Under the pieces are notes generated by a model. That model had not been told where the DNA came from. It saw nothing but the letters and a program-made list of their open reading frames with translations, and searched no databases. Shown one piece after another: positions 36,594-49,100 of a DNA stretch of 64,000 nucleotides (position 1 is the first letter of the stretch; every line of letters begins with the position of its first letter). The stretch comes from Avena insularis. Lineage: Eukaryota; Streptophyta; Magnoliopsida; Poales; Poaceae. A program made the position numbers and the translations under genes. The DNA is taken from NCBI GenBank assembly GCA_023614405.1, contig CM042689.1, forward strand, positions 274,977,533-275,041,532, given 5' to 3'.

Positions 36594-37733
36594 TGATGAC
36601 CCACAAATATAGGGGATCGCAATAGTCTTCGCGGGTAGTATTACCCAATTTATTGATTCGACACAAGGGAAGCCAAAGAATACTTGCAAGCCTTAATAAT
36701 TGAGTTGTCAATTCAGCCGCACATGGAAATAGTTCTTGCTCACAGAAGTTTATCAGTAGCAACAGTTTGATAGTAGCAACAACAAAGCAACAACAGTAGT
36801 AAAACAGGAGCAATAGTAACAGTAGCAGCAAACAGTAGGATGTGAGTGTGGTAGGCATAGGGATGGATGGACGGGCGTTGCATGGACGAGTCTAAACATG
36901 TAGCTTCAAGATCTAGGTCAATTGCAGATAAATAAGAATAAGCATCCAAGTACTAAACAATCATAGGCATGTGCTCCATATATAGTCATGTGTGCTCGCA
37001 ATGAGAACTTGCACAACATCTTTTGTCCTGCCAGCCCGTGGCAGCGGGGCCTCTAGGGAACTACTGGCAATTAAGGTGCTCCTTTTAAAAGAGCACCGGA
37101 GCAAAGCATTAACACTCCGTGAACACATGTGATCCTCACACCACAGCCATCCCCTCCGGCTGTCCCAATTTTTGTCACTTCGGGGCCTTTGGATCCGGAC
37201 AATGATATGTGTACACAACTTGCAGATAAGATCACAAACAATACTATCATAATGATTCAATAATTAGTTCAGATCTGAGATCATGGCACTCGGGCCCTAG
37301 TGACATGCATTAAGCACAACAAGTTGCAACAAAGTAAATAGCACTAATAGAGATACTAGGCACCATGCCCTAACAATCTTATTCGATTACATGATAGAAC
37401 TCATCCAATCCCTACCATCCCCATAGCCTACAGCGGGGGATTACTCACTCATGGATGAGGGAAACATTGTGGAGAGGCGTTGGTAATGACGATGGCGATG
37501 ATCCTCTCCAAATTCCCCGTCCCGATAGGGTGCCAGAACGAGTTTCTGGATCCAAATCATGGTTTTTGGTGGTGGCAGCGTAGCGGAACTCTTTCTGGAA
37601 AAAGGACGAACCCCCCTCGGTTTTTAGGTCAAGGGGTAACTTATAGGAAAGGAGGGAGCCCGAGGGGGTGCCTGGGGTGGCCGCACCCCCTAGCTAGGCG
37701 CGGGCTGGGTCCACCCGCGCCTGGCAGGGGTGT

Positions 37734-38232
37734 TGTTGGGGATATACTATATGGGTATCCTTATAGCATGTCTCTTATCCGGGTAACCCGGGTGGCCCAT
37801 AGTCGGTAGCATGGCCTATGGCCCATCGGGCGCCTTAGGTGAATCCAAGGGAGGCCCATGCTGGATAAAGGAAGGCTACGGTGGAGTCACCAGCATGCGA
37901 GCCTTGAGTGCAAGATACACAAGACTAGTAATAGACCGTAGGACTCAGAACCTTCCGCTAGGACTTTTCCTCAGTAACCCTAGGACCTGGCGACTATATA
38001 AGTCGGGCCTATGGGATCCTTTAGGCATCGATTCATAAACCTCGCATAGCTTAACCTATCTCAGAATCGCGTATTGCCCTTATAGTGATTTATAGCAGGA
38101 GGATTCCGCCATCATTGTGGGATCTCAACTGGTAAGTTGTGTTACCTGCACTACAACCGTCCGCCTTTACCCCACGCCTCTAAACACGCACCGTGAGGAC
38201 CCTCCATGGCGACTGTCGGCAATACCACAACA
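37734..38232 (+). repeat. 5' LTR of element T
   Basis: 499 bases with a TATA box CTATATAAG (37994-38002). It is 28 bases shorter than the 3' LTR because of many one- to four-base losses spread along it, plus substitutions. The likely transcript start lies near the text AGTCGGGCCTATGGG. Confidence 0.92.
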
Positions 38233-38233
38233 G

Positions 38234-38250
38234 TTGGCGCCACCGTAGAA
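38234..38250 (+). other. Primer binding site of element T
   Basis: TTGGCGCCACCGTAGAA follows the LTR end after one base. A site beginning TGGCGCC is usual in Tat and Athila elements; I cannot name the exact tRNA from this sequence. Confidence 0.65.
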
Positions 38251-38254
38251 GAGG

Positions 38255-39476
38255 CGCTCAGCTCTTCAATGGGAGGACCAAGATCTTCGTGGTAATCAGC
38301 GAAACCGTAGCCATCGGTCGAGTTCTCTTCTCCGGCAATGTTCCGATCGTCCCTCCCGACGAGTTCTGGATCCCGGCGAATACGAACCCTACACGGTGTT
38401 CGATCGTTCCTATCAGAGACATCCACCTCTTCATCAGTGAAACCGACTCGGGCACTAGTTCCCTGGGAGTCGGAGGAGCATCAAGGCCCGCACGGACCGC
38501 CTACGGGCAGGATATGTTCGCGAAATGATCGATGTTGGATCTCTCTTCAGAGTTTGCCGGCAAAGATCGGAAAAATTCAAGGCCCACCCAAACCTCCCCT
38601 GTGCAGGATATAAAGGTGGAAGATCATCAGAATCTGCCGCTTCGTCAAGGCCCGACAACAAAGATCCAAGTTCGTCGGCGTGGTTACCATCTTCGATCTG
38701 GCACACTGCGTTTAGAGAGTGGGCAAAAACCCCCGCGATTACCTGGCCAGGTGGCTCCGTATACGAGCCGATCTAGCCCACTACCTCGATGATAACGCTT
38801 TGTATCACTTCGTGGAAAGATTGGACCGCGGCACGCTTCTCCGACATTCTTTAAGACGGCAGCAGGCAACAGGACGCCTTACCCTCGAAGAGATGGTGAG
38901 CACCGTCAACAGCTACGCCGACGCAGAAGCAATCAGATGGAGCTCGCGCTCAGAGACGGAGAACCTCCGATTCAGCAGCCGCCGCCACCGCCTCCCGCCG
39001 CCATCGTTGCAGCAGCACCACCACCTCCATTCATCGTCAAGCCCATTGCACCTCCACTTCCCATCATCGAGGAAGTCCTGGCACCCTCCGACTCTGTCAT
39101 TGACGCGCTTTATGCTGATTTCAATGCAGATTCAGAGGAGATAGACTTCAGTCTAGAAGAGCTAGACTCTGCTATGCAGGAGATGGAGGAGGAGTACTCG
39201 CGTGACGAGCAAGCCAACAACGCCATCACGTCCCGAGGGGTGTTCGTCACCATTGGGACGGCGATGGATGAAGATCAACCCGGACGAGCTCCTCCTACGG
39301 CGCTGGAAAAGGGGAAGGGGCCACTTATTGCTGCTGACGATGATCGCGCAAAGGTCATGCCTCCTCCGCCTAACCCAAAGGCAAGAAGCCGCAGGAACTC
39401 GCACCGCCGAGCAACAACAACACAAGAACTTGCCGCCCAAAGATCTACGCCCAGCAGCCCAAGATACTCCAGCTGA
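38255..39476 (+). pseudogene. Extra 5' ORF of element T with a gag-like module (broken)
   Basis: Located between the primer site and gag. The reading shifts frame several times (38193-38528, 38719-38940, 38937-39476). It holds an N-terminal stretch with VPPDEFWIPANTNPTR and IRDIHLFISETDS, then DYLARWLRIRADLAHYL ... HFVERLDRGTLLRHSLRR. The last segment is similar to the end of the gag domain at about 40870-41015 (AYLSRWLDMKNS ... FIDGLERGTLLRHKLKR). A proline-rich linker (QQPPPPPPAAIVAAAPPPP) and an acidic stretch rich in Glu/Asp follow. It resembles the extra ORF that precedes gag in some Tat-group elements, or a duplicated gag piece. Function unknown. Confidence 0.6.
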
Positions 39477-39479
39477 TAG

Positions 39480-41316
39480 AGTGATGTACGGCAATCTCCT
39501 CGTCGAGCCACTAACCGTTGCTCATATCCGGAATGTGACCCAGCTTGACGAGAAGCGCCAGCAACTGCTGGAGGAAGCGCAAGACATCGCAGAGCAAGGC
39601 GCTAAACTAGATCGAGATCTGGTCAACGTGCAGAAGTCCATAGAAAAAGCTAGAGCAATGGAGGCCGAGTACAAGACTCTGCTATAGCAGCAGAAGGCTA
39701 AGAAAGCTCTGGCTCGCGTCATCAACGATCCTGGTGTACGGCGCAACCTAGGATGGGCTCCCTCGAAGCCGGTACAGGCCAAGCCATACATTGACAGTGA
39801 AGGCAAGCAGGTGATGCCCACCCCACTCCTTAACCTCGTCGTCACCAAGACCCTTCTAGAGCAGGATAGATCGCCTGAGGCAGTGGAACAGGTCTATGAT
39901 CTAGTGGCCAAGGCGGTGAAGCAGCAGGAAAAGGCCACCTCTCAGAGGCTTGCGTCTAACCCAGCGCTCTGCCAATCTAGCCAGTACAAGCCGCCAAGGG
40001 ACAGATCTCCTCTTGATGTCGGGTCCCAGACGGGTTCATCAGAACAAAGACGGAGGGATGCGCGCAACAGGAAGGACGCCATCCCCATATCCTCCGATCA
40101 CGAAGAAAAGGCCCGACCTCGTCGCCCTTCGCCACCGCCCCGATCTCCCCGACGTCACGAAGATTACAAGGATCACCATCGTACGGATATGCCCCCACCA
40201 AAGCAGTGTGGCATCGTCATCCGTGACAACGTGGAGTAGACCTGTCATGACGGAGAGCGCAACCAAGGACACAAGAGCAGGTCACGCCATGACCCTCCGC
40301 GTCCGACAAGCAACCGTGATAGGCGTGAGGCGTCGCAGGAGGGTAACAACAAGAAGGCTAACCCACTGCCACCTCCGCCTCCATCACCACCAAGCAGTCA
40401 CCATGGCGGAGGGGGCCCGCGTCATTCACGCAGCCCATCCCCTGTTGACAAAAAGAAGAAGAACCCGGAGCCATACGATGCACGTTCGCGGATCGATAAG
40501 ATCCACGAGGCCCGGGAAGGACCATACCTGGGACCATGTTGCTTTGGACCTGCAATACGGTCCGCAACTTACCCCAAAGGTTTCCGGATTGACAAGACCA
40601 TCAAGCCCTATGATGGCACCGCCAAGCCAGCCACATGGTTGCAGGACTACGGCAACACGGTGGAGATTGCTAGAGGCAACCCCAACGTCACCGTCAAGTA
40701 CCTCCCGTTAATGTTGGTAGGCACGACCCGTCAATGGATCGACGAATTTCCGGAGAAATCTATCTACAACTGGCTGGACATGCAAGAAGCGTTCACCAAG
40801 AACTTTGAGGGTACATACAAGCGTCCCTGCACTGTGGGTGATCTACAGCGGTGCGTTCAAGAGAAAGACGAGACGTCTCGCGCCTACCTCTCCCGCTGGC
40901 TGGACATGAAGAATTCCTGTGCAGGAGTGCACGCTCAGACCGCCATGGCCGCCTTCATCGATGGGTTGGAAAGAGGCACGTTGCTCCGACATAAGCTGAA
41001 GCGCTTGCAGGACAATCACTAGCTTGACTTGAACCAGATGATTCAGTTGGCTAGTGAGTTCGCAGCCGCCGCCGCCGATGCTCGTGGCTCCTTGCCAGCA
41101 ACAGCCATTCCAACTCAGGCTCGGAGGAACAGCAGTACAAAGCGTAAGACCTCTCCAAAAGAAAAGCAATCTACCGACATGGTCGCTATGACTTTTGCAG
41201 GATGAGGAGAAGGCGGACAACGTGGCCGAGGAAGGGGAGCTGGTCGTGGGCAGCAACGAGGAAGTGAAACCACTTCAGCACCGCTCCGCGTTCCCCAAAC
41301 CTACGAAGAGTACCGC
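39480..41316 (+). pseudogene. Gag of element T (stops)
   Basis: One frame with stops at 39685, 40237, 41020 and 41203; each could come from a single C-to-T or G-to-A change. Order: a helical, charged segment likely to be a coiled coil (39540-39680), a basic linker, the gag core with CFGPAIRSATYPKGF, WLQDYGNTVEIARGNP, FPEKSIYNWLDM and NFEGTYKRP, then a Gly/Arg-rich RNA-binding stretch (GGQRGRGRGAGRGQQRG, about 41215-41265). A zinc-finger-like motif with Cys, His, His, Cys (PCLVH ... HTNRHC) follows at 41323-41380, joined to the protease. It would form the particle around the element RNA. Confidence 0.82.
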
Positions 41317-42369
41317 GATGTGCCATGCCTCGTACACCTCGACCCCAACGGCAAGGCCACTCATACCAATCGACACTGCAAGTTCGTCAACGACCTCAAG
41401 GAAGACCCGGAGTCCAGCTACAAGCAAAGTCGGAAGAACAGACCGCGAGGCAAGGGCAAGGGGAAGAAGAAGGAGGAGGAGTCCAAGGATTCAAGTGACA
41501 TGGACGAGGACGTTGACCCCAAGCACGCCGCCAAGAGCGATGACAAGGGAAAGAACCCCTTCGCAAAGAAGGCTCCAGTCTACCACACTTTCCTTGACAC
41601 CGCCACCGTCCGACAACAGAAGACCTCTCTGAGGATCCTGATGGCTACTCTTCCCCCAGTTCCCCAGTACCTGCGCTGGTCGGAGGTTCCAATAACTTGG
41701 GACAGGACGGACCACCCAGACCTTATACCCATGGAGAACCAGTACGCCATGGTCATCAACCCCTTGATTGACGGCGTGGAGTTCACCAAGTGTATGGTGG
41801 ACAGTGGAAGCAGCATCAACATCATGTACCTGGATACACTGCAGAAGATGAACTTGACGGAGGCAAACCTAAGGCGGACCAACACCATCTTCCACGGCAT
41901 AGTTCCTGGTGGGGAGGCTCGGTCCCTTGGGTGCATTACACTTCAGGTTGCCTTTGGCGATGTTAATAATTACCGTCAAGAGCGCATGACCTTCGAGGTG
42001 GTCCCCTTCAAGAGCGTGTACCATGTCATATTCGGCCGCGGCATATTCCACACGTTCATGGCCAAGCCATGCTTCGTCTACAACAAACTCAAGATACCCG
42101 GACCAAACGGCATCATCATCGTATCCAGAAGCTTTACCAAGGCAAGGGACTGCGATATCAATGAAGCAGCCGTTGCAGAAGCTGTCCTCTACAACAAAGA
42201 ATTCAAGGAGATCCAGAGCAAGGTCGATGACTCAGAGATGCCCGCGTCGAAGAAGCAGATCTCCGACTCCGCTCCTGCGTTCAAGGCCGCCATCGAGACC
42301 AAGCCGGTGGAACTTGTGGTAGGCGACGCCTCCAAGGTCACCGCCATTGGGACGAACCTAGATCCCAAA
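41317..42369 (+). pseudogene. Aspartic protease of element T
   Basis: The frame is open throughout. The active site is MVDSGSSINIMY, with Asp-Ser-Gly at 41800-41808. The flap/second motif appears as YHVIFGRGIFH at about 42019-42051, where relatives have a YHxILGRP-like text. A Lys/Ser-rich linker precedes it and an acidic linker follows. It is separated from reverse transcriptase only by a TAG at 42370, probably from CAG. It would cut the Gag-Pol polyprotein. The domain itself looks intact; it is called a pseudogene because gag before it carries stops. Confidence 0.85.
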
Positions 42370-43548
42370 TAGGAAAGTGCGCTCGTCGAGTTCCTCCGTG
42401 AGAACAAGGACATCTTTTCCTGGCAACCTGCCGACATGAAAGGTGTACCTAGGGAACTTGCCGAGCACAGCTTAAACATTGATCCAAAATGCAAACCAGT
42501 GAAGCAACCTCTACGACGCTTTGGAGATGAGAAGAGACGCGCCATTGGCAAAGAGATAGCTAGGTTACTCAAGGCTAGTTTTATCCGAGAAGTCCTTCAC
42601 ACCCAATGGGTGGCCAATCCTGTACTTGTCCCCAAAAAGGGAACCAATGAATTAAGAATGTGCGTTGATTACACTGGCTTGAACAAAGCATGTCTCAAAG
42701 ATCCGTTTGCTTTACCTCGCATTGACCAAGTCATTGACTCGACGGCTGGCTCGGAATTTTTGTGTTTTATCGATGCATACTCAGGATACCACCAGATCAA
42801 GATGAGGAAGTCGGAACAATTGGCCACTTCGTTCACTACCCCATACGGCACGTTTTGCTATGTCATGATGCCCTTTGGGCTGAAAAACGCAGGTGCTACC
42901 TACCAGCGGACAATGCAACGTTGCCTCCACGACCAAATTGGTCGGAACGTTCACGCCTATGTGGACGATATCGCGGTGATGTCTAAAAAGTCAAACGACT
43001 TAATCTCCGACTTAAAAGAAACCTTTGATAATCTTCGGAAATACAACATGATGCTCAACCCTAAGAAGTGCGTCTTCGGGGTTCCAGCCGGCAAATTTTT
43101 GGGCTTTATCGTTTCCCAACGTGGAATTGAGGTCAACCCGGATAAAATCAAGGCCGTCTTAAACATAAGACGTCCGACATGCCTAAAAGACATTCAACGA
43201 CTAACAGGTTGTGTTGCAGCAGTTAGTCGATTCGTCAGCCGACTTGGAGAGAAGGCTCTGCCGCTATACAAGTTTCTGAAGAAGGCGGACAAATTCACGT
43301 GGACGGACGAAGCAGATGTAGCATTGAAGCAGCTCAAGGAGACTCTTTCCTCAGCGCCCATCCTTGCAGCACCCGAGCCTGGTGAGCCCCTGTTAATTTA
43401 CATGGCGGGAACCAACCATGTTATCAGCATCATCGTCGTGGTAGAGCAGAAGGAACCAGGCTATCAGAACGGAGTTCAACAACCAGTTTACTATGTGAGC
43501 GAGGTCTTGACGGAGTCCAAGCAACGTTACCGCACTACCAAAAGATAG
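42370..43548 (+). pseudogene. Reverse transcriptase and first RNase H of element T
   Basis: After the TAG at 42370 the frame is open to 43548. Reverse transcriptase motifs in order: VLVPKKGTNELRMCVDYTGLNKACLKD-type fingers, FIDAYSGYHQIKM, TPYGTFCYVMMPFGLKNAGATYQR, and the catalytic AYVDDIAVMS with YVDD at 42958-42969, then KCVFGVPAGKFLGFIVSQRGIEV. The connection and a degenerate first RNase H domain follow (about 43390-43548). All catalytic aspartates of the polymerase are present. A frameshift in the AAAA run near 43540 moves the reading to the next frame. Confidence 0.9.
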
Positions 43549-44500
43549 CTTATGGAGTATTCCTTGCTTCTCGGAAGCTGAGGCATTACTTTCAGGATCA
43601 CCCAATCACACTGGTGAGTAAGACTCTACTGTCCGACATTATCAATAACAGCGACACTACAGGAAGGGTCGCGAAGTGGGGCATTGAACTTGCCGCCTTC
43701 GAGATCACCTACAAGAGACGCGACGCTATCAAGTCACAAGCCTTGGCGGATTTTGTTGCAGATTGGACGGAGATGCCAGACACTACTCCATTGCCAGAAC
43801 CAGAGTACTGGGTGATGCACTTTGATGGATCAAAGCTGCTCAACGGCTCGAGGGCTGGTGTATTGCTACAGTCACCAACAGGAGAAAAGCTACACTATGT
43901 TCTGCAGATCCACTTCGAGGCTACAAACAACATGGCGGAGTATGAAGCACTCATTCACGGACTACGTGTAGCCAAGGATATTGGCATCAAGCACATAGTT
44001 TGTTGTGGAGATTCCGACTTGGTTGCCCAGCAGGTGGCTGGCACCTGGAACGCGTGGAACCCTATGATGGCGGCATATCGAGACGAAGTGGACGAGATAG
44101 CCAAGATCTTCTTGGGCTACAAAGTCAAGTATGTGCCTAGGGAGCAAAACGAGGCGGCTGATCTGCTGTCTAAGCTAGGATCAGGGCGCAAGCGAATTCC
44201 GCCAGGAGTTTTCCTAGAGCACCTGCGCACACCATTCGTGAAGGGAGCCGACATCGACAACCCGGATAGAGCTGACTCTTTCATCAACATGGTGACTAAG
44301 GTCCCGCTGGCTTGGACAAAACCGTTCATGGAATATCTCGAACACGAAACTTTGCCCGACGACGAAGTCGAAAGACGGCAAATAGTACGACGAGCAAAGG
44401 GTTATACCATAATCAATGGGCAACTCTATAAAAGGAGCACTACTGGTGTATACCTAAAGTGTGTTTCCCGGCTAGAAGGTATGGAAATCCTGCACAAATC
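43549..44500 (+). pseudogene. Second RNase H (archaeal-type) of element T
   Basis: Reading continues in another frame with the tail of the first RNase H (LASRKLRHYFQDHPI), then a tether and a second RNase H at about 43815-44170: HFDGSKLLNGSRAGV, NNMAEYEALIHGL, GDSDLVAQQVAG and EQNEAADLLSKL. These carry the four acidic residues of the active site. A second, archaeal-like RNase H after a decayed first one is known from Tat-lineage elements. The frame runs into integrase and is lost by another shift near 44500. Confidence 0.85.
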
Positions 44501-45580
44501 CATCTCGGAGATTGCGGGGATCACGCCGCTCCTCGATCGCTGGTCGCGAAAGCCTTCCGACAAGGATTCTATTGGCTGGCCGCGAAGGCGGACGCCGACA
44601 AGCTGGTTGAGACATGCATGGGATGCCAGTATTATGCCCGGCAACCACATGTTCCTGCGGAAGAACTGCGAACAGTACCAATAACTTGGCCGTTTGCGGT
44701 CTGGGGGCTGGACATGGTGGGACCGTTATAGACGGAACCTTGTGGGTTTACGAATCTGCTTGTAGCAGTTGATAAATTCACCAAATGGATAGAAGCTAAA
44801 ACCATTAGAAAGCTTGATGGGGCAACTGCCCTCAGGTTTGTCCGGGATCTAGTGGTGAGATTTGGTCTCCCACATAGCATTATCACTGACAACGACAGCA
44901 ATTTATCACTCGGATAAGTGGAGGCATATTGCTGGGAGAAAGGCATCCGACTCGACCTTGCATCTGTGGCACACCCACAATCCAATGGTCAGGTTGAGCG
45001 AGCCAATGGATTAATTCTGCAGGGAATCAAGCCACGTCTTGAGGCACCACTACATAGAGCAGCTGGAGCCTAGGCGGAAGAATTGCCATCTGTGCTGTGG
45101 AGTTTACGAACTACTCCCAACAGATCCACCGACTACACCCCTTATTTCATGGTATATGGAGCAGAAGACATCCTGCCTTCCGACATCCTCCACGATGCAC
45201 CAAGAGTTGCCGCCTACGACGAGGATGACGCTGAAGAATCCAGATGCCTGCATGTGGACCTTCTCGAGGAGGAGCGCGTTTTGGCATGCCAAAGATCCGC
45301 CATCTACCAGCGGAAGCTACGCAGCTACCATAGTCGCCGTGTTCGACATCGCTCGTTTAAAGAGGGGGATTTAGTGCTCCGACTTAAGCAGAAGAAGTCA
45401 CACAAATTATCCCCGCCATGGGAAGGACCGTTCATCATAAGCAAGGCGCTGCTCAATGGGTCTTACTACCTTGTTGACAATTGTGAACTAAAGGATAGAC
45501 CCAACGAGGATCATAAGCGTAAGCGACGTGACCCGGATGATGACTACCCGGAGCTTGATCGGCCATGGAACATAGCATAG
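44480..45580 (+). pseudogene. Integrase of element T (stops)
   Basis: The zinc domain (GDHAAPRSLVAKAFRQGFYW ... CMGCQYYARQ) is present from about 44508. The catalytic core has GLDMVGPL, TDNDSNLS (normally TDNGxxF) and HPQSNGQVERANGLI, so the three acidic residues are present. Stops occur at 44729 (TAG after GPL, probably CAG), 44918 and 45071. The C-terminal domain (45083-45580) is fully open and includes LRTTPNRSTDYTPYFMVYGAED and a basic PPWEGPF-type segment. It would insert the DNA copy into the genome. Confidence 0.87.
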
Positions 45581-46114
45581 CTATGTCCTTTTTACACTTA
45601 ACATTTTTATCTAATTGTGTACCTCTTATATTATCAATGAAATAAAGCTCTCTGGTTCACTCATATTTCTGAGTCTTTTACCTCCTTTAGTGTTAATTTT
45701 TGGATCATGTAAAACCTTTATGCACAAGCTTTGCATTTGCGCTTGTGAAAATTCCGCCTACGGGCGTTAGCTTAAGTTTTCTGGTCTACACGTTCTTTGT
45801 TGTTTTTATGTGGATTCTGGAGTAGTGACTTTTGGCACTTATTGTCGGCGATGTTGTGCTCAGGTTATTGACGGTGCCATTGGGCATCATCACCCGAGCG
45901 CATGGTTCCGACAACGAGTCTTCCGACTCACGAAAGGTCAAGCATAAAAACCAAAGTAATGGATAAGCCAGCACTTGCTTAAAAAATATATACATGCTGG
46001 GAACCAAGTTCTTAAGTAGCAGGAAATAACAACCATTGTTCTCCGCCTTAAGTTACATCATCAAGTTTTTTCTGCGCATACACCAAAGATGAAACAAATA
46101 TTACATAGTGTTTT

Positions 46115-49100
46115 TCATTCCTTGGGCGCAGGAGACTTGGAAGCAGCATCGTCACCAGCCGGAGAGTCACCCTCAACGCCGGCACTATGGTGGGACTCGG
46201 AGGAATCTTGGTTGACGCTATCGATGGTGTTCATGGGCACAAAGACGTTGATGTCCACCAACTTGGCAACTCTGGTGTCGTAACCCGCGAGTGATGACAA
46301 GATGGCTTCGTGATCAATCTCTTTGCTGTCATCGTCAACGTTGGGGATACCAGAGGTCACCGTGTCGATGTTGGCATCTTCGTAGTGTGCCTTCACCATT
46401 GACAGCGCCATCCTTGCGCCAGCCCATGCACATGAAGCTTTCCAGCTTGTGATACGCTCAGGGGCTCGGCGCAGAATCTCCGAGTACTTCGCCATGGAGT
46501 CCGAGGCCTTGATGTGTATCTGGAGGGGCTTGGCAATCTCTTTGGCTTGGGTGATGGCGGTGTTGATAAAGTTGCCGGCAAGAACCATGCATTCCTTGGC
46601 TAGAGGAGGCAATCTGGTTAAACCCATAGGAGCTGCAAATTCCGATAAGGATTGCATGAGTTCAACAATTCAAAGTATCCAGACTACAGAAATACAAGGC
46701 AGAGGAAACTTACTGAAGATGCTGGCATTAGCCTGCCAGAGGGTGTCCGCCAGGGATTCTTTCTCTTGCTGGAGGAGCTTATACGCCTTGCTATGGCGAT
46801 GGTTTTGCTCATTAGCAGCTTGCTTCTGATCTTTTAAGATCGCAAGCTCCTCCTTCAAGCAATTGATTTCTACGGAGGCGGACTCCTGCAGGGCCTTCAT
46901 GGAATCCTCATGCATTTTCAGTATTTCTTCCCTCTCCTTTTTAAGGATCTTGTTCTCGCTGTCCAGCTGCTGGATGTGCTTGGACTGCTCAACAATGTCC
47001 TTGGCCTTGGCAATATGTTCTGAAAAGTCGGAGAAAACAAAGTACACAGTAAGTACTCGGAGAATGAAGGCACAAAACCAAGATGGAATGCACAAAAAAG
47101 AAAACAGACTCTTGTTTTTGATGATCTGTTCCTTCAAGATGGCAGTTTTACCCTTTTCGGCTTCAAGATCTGCGCGCATCTTCTGGTACTTGTCGTTGGC
47201 CATGCCCCTCCGAGCATTCTTGTTCTGTGGAAAAAAGGAAAAAAGGTAAACCGTTGTTTATTCTACTTGGAGCATCTAGTCAGAATCTTTCCACCTAGAC
47301 GCTCGGGGGCTACGGCGAGAGTTTTTTTAACTTAACAATATGCTTAGCTTTTCTTTAAGCATCTAGTTGGAGCTAATTCAGTTCTCGATTATAAGCTTGG
47401 GGGCTATAGTATAAAGTTTTAACTCGGAAAATGCTTAGCTTTTCTTTAAGCGTCTAGTCGGAACTAATTCAATTACAACTAGAGGCTTGGGGGCTACAGT
47501 ATTGAAAATTATGAACACTGCGTATGCTACTCTTAAAGCATCTAGTCGGAATAGTTTGTTCCATCTAAATGCTTGGGGGCTACAGTGAGAGTTTTTTCTA
47601 ACTTAGTCACTCTTAGAGCATACAGATGCAAAGCCTATGGTTTTCCGTCTACATCCTCGGGGGCTACAGTGGGATACTCATATGAAATGCAAAAAGGCAA
47701 AGTAAAACTTACAAGTGCAATAATCTTGAGGTTTGTAGCGCTCTCGGCTAGCAGCTTGCCAAAGGAGATACTATTTCCTCGCAAGATATCCGCTTGTCGG
47801 AGAAGCTCCTCAATACCGCATGTCGGAGATGACGGTACTCCTCCAGGAACCAGAGTTGTGTTACTCAGCGTGAGCGCCGGGTAAACTATCTTCGGGAACT
47901 CGAAGGGTTTTTGGGGAGCAAGGGCACAGCCTGCGGCAGATGTACCAGCTTCCACCATCGCCTTGCCGCCCGATGGCATCCTTAGCCGGAGCTTCAGCCA
48001 TTTGTTGAGCGGTGCTCTCAGAATCTCCTCGTCACGACAATTTCGGTAGAGGCCGTAATCCACTTCCATGACGGAAGGGCCTGGTGCCTCCTTAGCTTGT
48101 GAGCTTGTCAGGGCAGACGAAGGTTTAACGGTAGGGGTAGTAGGGGCGATGGCGGGGGAGGCGTCGCGATGCAGCATATCCTTGATATTTCTAGAAGCCC
48201 ACAAAGTTTTGGAGGTCTTCTTGAGGCTGGTCGTGGATTTCTTCCTGAGTCGTGCAAAATGCATAAGTACAGGAACAAGACAGATAAATAGACAATGCCG
48301 GAGAATTAGAAGCTTACACTAGGGGGGCACTTTGGCAAAAATCCCGGTGGCTTTTCTCTTTTCCGCCTCCAGGGCGGCGGTAGTCTTTTTGGAGGCTCCA
48401 CCCTCCGTCTTCTTCTTCTTGCCTCCGTCGGCAGCGTCAGAGGTGGAGCTCTTCCCCTTTCGCACCAACGGGACATCGTCGTCGGACACGACCGTGACTT
48501 CCTTCATCTTTGGATCATAGATTTGGGCAGCCAGGTTGTCCTCATCTAGATCGCTAAGCTGTTAAGTGATAAATCACCGTGTTAGACAAAATGGTGTTCG
48601 CAAGACGGAAGAACTGGAGCATATGTCGTACACGGAAAATAAATACCTACCTTTGAGCACTTTCCGTCTACGAACATGTCATAGGTGATGGTGAAGCCAC
48701 ACTTCTTATCCTTCACCTTGACGATGTCCTTCAAGCGGAGCTTGACAGAGTCGCTCGAGAAGTTATCCACGGAGATCCGGAGGGTATCCCTTCGATCACT
48801 GGTATACTGCAGATGAACCCGCGGTGCTGCAGAGGTTGGATTCGCCTGATGAACCAGCACATGGCTAGTTCCAAGCCGGTCAAACTCGTCTCTACGAACC
48901 ATTCGATCCGCCTTATTGCGCGAGAAGCGTCGAGGTCGGAGGGAAGGGAGGCATGGGATCTCCATGTAGAAACTTCAGCGGTGGCTCCATCCACGAAGTC
49001 CGGATACATCACTTCTCGGCCCGCCAAAGGAAGGTCGGGGCCGTAAAAGTATGTCCGCTGCCAGTTCTTGCAGGACTCGTGGCCGATGATGTCGGGGAAC

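Noticed and set aside
36750..36840. CAA/CAG-type trinucleotide run as a microsatellite gene feature
   Set aside because: Imperfect and inside the V LTR; not coding.
39950..40711. ORF of 253 codons, Arg/Thr/His-rich
   Set aside because: Shadow of the T gag frame; the gag motifs are in the other frame across the same bases.
47302..47669. Regularly spaced short repeats resembling a CRISPR array
   Set aside because: This is a plant retrotransposon; the repeats are imperfect, the spacers are similar to each other, and the core matches the element's polypurine tract.
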